64,000 nucleotides of DNA from Akebia trifoliata (taxonomy: Eukaryota; Streptophyta; Magnoliopsida; Ranunculales; Lardizabalaceae), in contig CM030708.1 in assembly GCA_017979445.1 (NCBI GenBank), positions 35,034,721 through 35,098,720 of the forward strand. Direction: 5' to 3'. Shown here in pieces: positions 58,425 through 64,000 of this stretch (the stretch's first letter is position 1; each line of letters starts with the position of its first letter). The translations under genes and the position numbers were made by a program. The notes below the pieces were generated by a model. That model was not told the origin of the DNA and made no database searches. It saw only the letters and a program-made list of their open reading frames with translations.

Positions 58425-60392
58425 ATATATAGCTTTGCTTAGAAAATTTATCTATTTTTTCCATTCTATATTTTATTATAAGTCTTTGATAGTGTTGCAA
58501 TTCAGTTTAATCGTTAACGTAATTTCTAACATGTAAATTTCTTAGTCAGTTTGTCTCTTTTCAATAATATCGCCTATGGAATGAATTTTGATTCCATGAT
58601 GGAATTTGTGTGTCAAATTAACTTATGTGAAAGCATAACAAGATAGAGCAAAAGATAAAAATGAAAAACAATTACACAAAACAAGATTTATGTTGTTCGG
58701 TAGATTGTCTACATCCATGTAAGTTTGTGCATGATGGGCTAATAAAAACTTAGGATTTGTTGATGGCCCAACTAAGGACAGTAGGCCTAAGCTGAAATTT
58801 GGGCAAGTCCCCAATCTTCTCACATTTGCCAAGTTTCACCAAAGCTTTTGAGAGATTTGGTTTTGTTTTGGCCTTAATGGAGTGAAAGGATATGGATTTC
58901 AATTATGTCCCAACTGTGGTCTGACTCCTATTAAATGAGTTCTCTGATGTGGTTCCTTAAGAAACTACCACTCATATGGCCTCTATATTGTTGTTTAATG
59001 GGGCAAGTACAGCAATTAGTAGAGCCAAATTGTGATTGGACTATATGCTTTGAGCCAAATTAATTTTGTACAAAACGTTCTCATTATATTTGTTGTGTCG
59101 GTTGGAATGTAGTTGGAAGTGACGAGTACGTTAGATTAAAGATGTGGGCCTCAGTGATGAAGCACACCTGGATTGCAATAGTACACATGGGCCTGTTTTA
59201 GTGGTTTATTTTTGTAGAGAGATTCTATTACCACCCCAATTCTTGCTAACAACACCCCAATTCATATGAAATTAGAGTAAAAGGGATTTTATGATTTTCA
59301 TTATGATGTATTGTGCACTTTGTTTCTTAGTTCTTCTTGAACTTACTCTACATTTCTATACATTTAATTTCATATTTTTATGAAAAATCTTAAATATTAT
59401 TTGTATATAAAGTAGACAGTAATTCTGGGAGAAACTACTTTTTAAAAATTTTAAATAATTATTTATTTATAAAAAACTTAAATGTATGCAAACGATTTTG
59501 GTCTCAAATGTACAATAGAGGCTAGTGATCTCTAAGAAACTTTTTTTGTTACACCCATCTTGGTAGTAAAAACACAAATTTAATTTAGATCAAATATATC
59601 TTAGAAAAGTTGGATTATTATTTGAGAACATTTGTTGTTACACCAACTATTACATATAACACACCAAGATGTAAATAACCATTCTTCTTTTTTCTTCTTT
59701 TTTAAAGGATAAAGAGCAAAAATCCTCATTTTTTATTCTTCTATCAAGAGTATCTCTTAGAATATATGTTCTAGACTCTTTTATTAATGAGGGGAAGAGC
59801 TAAATGAAAGAGATATAAGAGTAACTCCAACACTGACTCTCCACCCCTAAACTATTATTTTGGATGGTTAAAAACCCTTTTTATGGTCTCCAATGCACTA
59901 CCCATCTCTCTCTTCATTTTAGAAAGTGATATTTTCAATAACCATTTTAGAGGAGTTTGAGAATCTCTATTTTTTTACTCTAAAGACACTTTATGGCCAT
60001 TGGAGGCAACTTCATGACAGTTGGGATGGTTTTACGATCGTTTGATTGAATTAAACAAAAAATGTTAATAGATAGTCATTTTGAATAACATGATTAGAGT
60101 GCATATGCACAACATAGCTATCCACAACATATTAGAGTGAATAACATGATTAGAGTGAATATCTAAAATAGCTATCCACAACATACGACTATCCATTATG
60201 GATAGCCATTTTAGATATTCCACTTGGAGTTGCTCTAACATCTCTTAAATTTTACTTGGGTTGAACATGAAATCATATTTGTTGGTGTATTATAAATAAA
60301 AATTTGAAAGATCACCATTTGAGAAGATGATGGATCGAGCAAAGTTATTAAACCCATGTTCATACAATATCAAGAAATCGATAATTTCGATT
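57434..60392. other. Intergenic region with (TA)n tract
   Basis: AT-rich sequence between the DUF538 and SCPL genes. It holds the microsatellite at 58358, a MITE fragment at about 59213-59280 (ttctattaccaccccaattc) and scattered repeats near 60100-60240, including a short duplication of ttagagtgaat...gctatccacaacata. No gene was seen. Confidence 0.5.
58358..58430. repeat. (TA)n microsatellite, ~73 bp
   Basis: A tatata run with a single phase break (tattat near 58411). Confidence 0.9.
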
Positions 60393-63300
60393 TCATCTGT
60401 GGATTGGAAGGTTTTCACCATACAAGTAAGAGTGTATAAGAGATAAAGCTTCGCTGGGTTTATTGAGAGGAACCAAATGTCCTGCTCCTTTAACTGTCAC
60501 AAATGTTAGTCCTTCGTATTCAACTATTCTTCCTCCCACCTGCATTTATTTAATTATTAATATAATAAACATAAGATGATGAACATCAAACTATAATTTT
60601 CCTGATTTTCCCTATGTTTGTTATAGTCTTGTAATATTACGATTTATATAAATTACTATTATTATTATTTTTTTGAAAATTTCAAGTATATAATCTAATT
60701 TTATATCATATTTTGTCATTTAATATATTGTAAGGAGTTTTTGTAATTTAAATTATTAATTAAGCTAATTTTGAAGATAACTTAATAAAAAAATATTTTT
60801 GTAAATTATTAAAAGAGTCGTAATTTTCTGACTCCCCTTCTACTCTTACAACGTGGCATGTGACAAAACCATAGATTTTCTTTCCTAGGGATGCACATCC
60901 CCATAAACATGTGCTTTTGTGTATCACAAGAAAGAAAATCTACGATTCTATCACATGTCATGTCAGGAGAATAGATGGGGAGTCTGTCATAAGGGGAGTC
61001 GGAAAATCTTTATTCTTATTAAAGCTAACTAATATGATTATAGGGGTTGTGGGATTGTAATTTTATTCATGCTCATGAAAATGACCTTTGATAATAATAA
61101 GATTAAATGTAAAATTTGGTGGCATTTTTACTAATGCCACCCCAAGATGTAACATAATTCGGAGTTGCATTTGAATTGGGGAGGCATTAGAAAAAGTTGG
61201 TGTGGCAATTGAAATTCTATATCCTTAACTACGGCGACTCAAAATAACACATACTTCTTCTTTGAACAGTGCTACTTCAGTGTTATTTCAAGTCACTTTA
61301 GCATATATATATTTTTAAAGATTAAAAATGATCAGGATTCTCCTGATCAAATGATAATTGGTGCAGGGCCCACATAAAACAGAAAACAGACGGACCTGAT
61401 TATTGTGATACCAAGAACGCCACGGAGCCTTTAGGGGCAGAGCCAAAGCTTCGGTCCAGTATCTGGAGCCAATCACAGGGACCCTTCCATCCGTGTCACC
61501 GCTGTTCATTTACAACACACACGAGTGCATCACATACATCATCATGTGATCATCAGTTGGACACACGTGATTATTTGACCAACTTTTTGTCAGTCTTTTG
61601 AGCTGTATCTAACAAAGTGATGTCTCTTCTTCTCTTCTATATCTTTACCGCGAGAATTTGAAATCTCGGCAACTTCTCCTTTAAGTTAAAACAGATCATA
61701 TTATCATAACAATATATTGCACGGATGTTCCATGTTTTTGAATCGGATTTGAACCAAAAGACTGAGATCCAATAGACCCGATCCAATCCAAACAACTTGG
61801 CATCCCTGATGGACTCCATTAAGGGGATATATCCGTCAATAATCTATTATTTGGACCATTTTCTATTAATCTATGAACACCATCTAAAGAGAGAGTCCAC
61901 AAAATATAAATATGCCTACTGGGTATTTATTTAACCCAAATCAAACCATAATCAAACACCGTTTTGTTATTGGAATCAATTAGAATTGGGTCTCTTAAAA
62001 TCAAATTGATTGAGAATCAAAGTCGATAGTAACTAGTAAAAATATAGAATCAAAACCGTTTAGAGAGAAATTTTGAGAGCCAGAACCAAAAGCGATAAAA
62101 ACTAGAATCGAAAAAAAGTAGTAATTTCGATCTTGATTCCTATATAAATCAAACCTGAACCAACCCATTGACACCCCTAGATAGACCTTGTATGTCTAAA
62201 AACATATATAATATGATTGATATACTTTTTTTCACACTTAAATATGGTGCAAAAAAGTTTAAACAATCCAAGGAAAAAATGAAAAATGCAAAGTTGGAGA
62301 GAACCTGTAGACCCATATCTTGAGGCCAGCTTTAATAAGTTTGGTGTAGATTGGTAGAATTGAAAAGACCGTAAAATTGTATGTGTTTAATATGGAATCA
62401 CTGCAAACAATAAAATATAAGAAAATATAAAAAAAATGCATATAATAATATAAATAAGAAAACCTAAAGGGTTGGCTTAGTGGCAAGCCAAGCCTTGATA
62501 TGCTCTTCAGGGAAGGTAGAAGTGTTCAAACCCCCATGAAACTATGAATTTCTTGGGGACACCTTCCAGGGTCCTGTTGACCGTCGACTCAACTAATTGC
62601 GCATATGACTTTTTGAAAGGGAGGTGTGAGTGACCGTTGTAATAGCAATATATGTAGGAGAATGCTAACGTCAAATACTTCATAAGGACATTAACGTTGT
62701 CTAACATTTTTTTTTCCAATAATACCCATTTTTATTTTGTCTTTTAGTGAAAAAGACAAGGTTGTATTGATCTTTTATACAATAAATACTATGACCATTT
62801 AAGTATTTTGAATTAAATATTTTTTGTTTTTTGGTAAATATTTTGGCAATCAATGCTAACATAATAAATGTATTTATTGTTAAAAAGATTAATATACCTT
62901 TGTCTTTTTCACTAAAAGGCAAAATAAAGAAAAATATTATTGAAAAAAGTGTTAGACAATGCTAACGTCCCCATAAGATCTTGATCATTAGTATTCCCCA
63001 TATACATATAAAAAAAATGAGTAAATAAAATGAAATGTAAGTAAGTAAATTTACTTACTTGCAGACCTTCCACTTTCCACTAATATTTGCATGGAGAGAG
63101 AATTGAACATCAGCCCTATTGAGATATTCTTCGATGTATTTTGAAAAACATGGATCATAACCTCCTGGAATTCTCATTCTCCTCAACCCGTAGTTTCCTT
63201 CCTGTAATTAAATTTACTTCCCATCATTATTAATTAATTAATTAATTAATTAATTATCATATGTGATAATGTTGGAACTTGCACTATAGAATAATTTTTT

Positions 63301-63649
63301 TTTCTATATGGTCTAATACATTTAAGGCCAAATCATCGTAATTAATGATTTATATCACCTTAGAGTGGGAAGTCCCAACGTATCTCTTATCAACACCATC
63401 ATCTACAAATGATGAAGATGTGTTATTAAGAAGACAAGTCGGGGCGTAGATATTGTAGATGTCGATCTCCCTGTATGGTAGAAAGACAGCATTCATAGCC
63501 TTGACACATTCGTCGGTCCAGTTTGAGAGCTTGAAGTCGCATACTTGTTTCACTTGTAAATAGATTTGATCTGATATAACTGCATGACTCCATGCATATT
63601 CCAATAATCCCTTGGAGTCATAATAGTCTTCGGTTTCAGGATTCCCCAA
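60393..63649 (-). CDS. Serine carboxypeptidase-like protein (SCPL45/46 type), 3' part
   Basis: Peptidase family S10 enzyme, secreted or vacuolar; only the C-terminal ~260 residues are in the window. Exons: 63649-63359, 63201-63059, 62400-62305, 61501-61396, 60539-60393, all GT-AG and in phase. [20 protein letters not shown] opens the segment. Then come [24 protein letters not shown], and [18 protein letters not shown]. The catalytic Asp is in [10 protein letters not shown] and the catalytic His in [12 protein letters not shown], so the visible half of the triad is intact. The nucleophile Ser lies upstream, beyond the right edge. N-glycosylation sites NNTS, NIS and NFT are present. I place it with SCPL45/46 from memory of sequence. 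Introns hold SINE and MITE insertions. Confidence 0.9.
60822..61010. repeat. Foldback MITE in SCPL intron
   Basis: attttctgactccccttc and its inverse aaggggagtcggaaaat bound it. Inner arms accatagattttctttc and gaaagaaaatctacgattct are also inverted. Confidence 0.7.
61120..61222. repeat. MITE in SCPL intron, family of 16067
   Basis: tggcatttttactaatgccaccccaagatgt at the left; gaggcattagaaaaagttggtgtggcaattgaaattct at the right carries the family terminus in inverse orientation. Confidence 0.55.
62463..62640 (+). repeat. tRNA-derived SINE-like sequence in SCPL intron
   Basis: gggttggcttagtggcaagcc matches an A-box (TRGCNNAGYNGG) and ggtagaagtgttcaaacccc a B-box at suitable spacing. The body continues to ccgtcgactcaactaattg. 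It is not the same family as 30697. Confidence 0.55.
62656..63000. mobile_element. MITE in SCPL intron, uninterrupted relative of 8123-9180
   Basis: Ends ggagaatgctaacgtcaaatact and ttgatcattagtattcccc, with the inner arms acattaacgttgtctaaca / gtgttagacaatgctaacgtcc. It has the same tgtcttttagtgaaaaagac arms as the copy at 8123 and no internal insertion; relative to that copy it lies in inverse orientation. Confidence 0.75.
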
Positions 63650-64000
63650 CTGCAAATCATCCATTAATTACGCCAATTACATTCGTGATCAAATAAAGTA
63701 CTTGTTCATTTATGGATTGCATGCATATATATATTAGAGATATTTACGAAAAAGTGATCAACTTTTGATGAATTTACGATTCTGACTCATTGTTCAAATT
63801 AATTATCAAAACTTGAACGATAACAAATTCGTAGGTTTTTGAAGTGACTATTTCACATGTTTAAATTGACAAATTGTCACCTTAAACCTGCAAAATAGTC
63901 ACTTTGTTCTAATTTTTTTAATCAAAACGTGATTGTTCACGTTTTGGTAATTAAAATGAAAAGTGTTCGGAATGGTAAATAACTCATTTTCAGCTCATGA

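Overview
This is a plant nuclear window, almost certainly from a eudicot. It is AT-rich and gene-sparse. The genes have GT-AG introns, and the families are plant ones: an RWA wall acetylation protein, an F-box protein related to At5g49610, a DUF538 protein and a serine carboxypeptidase-like (SCPL) protein. The spaces between genes, and many introns, hold short non-autonomous transposons (MITEs, SINE-like copies, a TRIM). There is no operon structure, CRISPR array, rRNA or intact tRNA gene. Species was not determined.

Layout from left to right. 1-4000: repeats, including a composite terminal-inverted-repeat element (1157-3253) that carries a 505-bp TRIM (1254-1758). 4244-7002 (+): two-exon acidic nuclear-type protein. 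8123-9180: a MITE with a second MITE nested inside it. 10437-12025: four tandem ~398-bp units, each with a decayed tRNA-like sequence. 12300-17027 (+): Prp43/DEAH2-type RNA helicase, seven exons. 19119-27171 (-): RWA polysaccharide O-acetylation protein, fifteen exons. 32024-38297 (+): importin alpha, ten exons. 42258-47208 (+): nine-exon rhodanese/TrhO-like protein fused to an FSH serine hydrolase (Arabidopsis STR6 type). 48942-50048 (-): single-exon F-box protein. 56912-57433 (+): single-exon DUF538 protein. 60393-63649 (-): last five exons of an SCPL45/46-type serine carboxypeptidase whose 5' part lies beyond the right edge.

The genes do not form one pathway. They cover splicing/ribosome biogenesis (helicase), nuclear import (importin), Golgi wall acetylation (RWA), probable tRNA modification (STR6), ubiquitination (F-box) and vacuolar or secreted hydrolysis (SCPL). 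Importin alpha, STR6 and DUF538 in this order match, from memory, Arabidopsis AT1G09270, AT1G09280 and AT1G09310; F-box plus DUF538 match AT5G49610 and AT5G49600. The block therefore looks like an ancestral eudicot gene order.

Points most worth a second look: the plant TrhO-serine hydrolase fusion; the helicase, whose conserved N-terminus survives only out of frame with ATA in place of ATG and whose C-terminus is shifted at a G7 run; and two transposon insertions dated relative to their hosts by an empty-site paralogue inside the same window. I found no clearly new multi-gene system.
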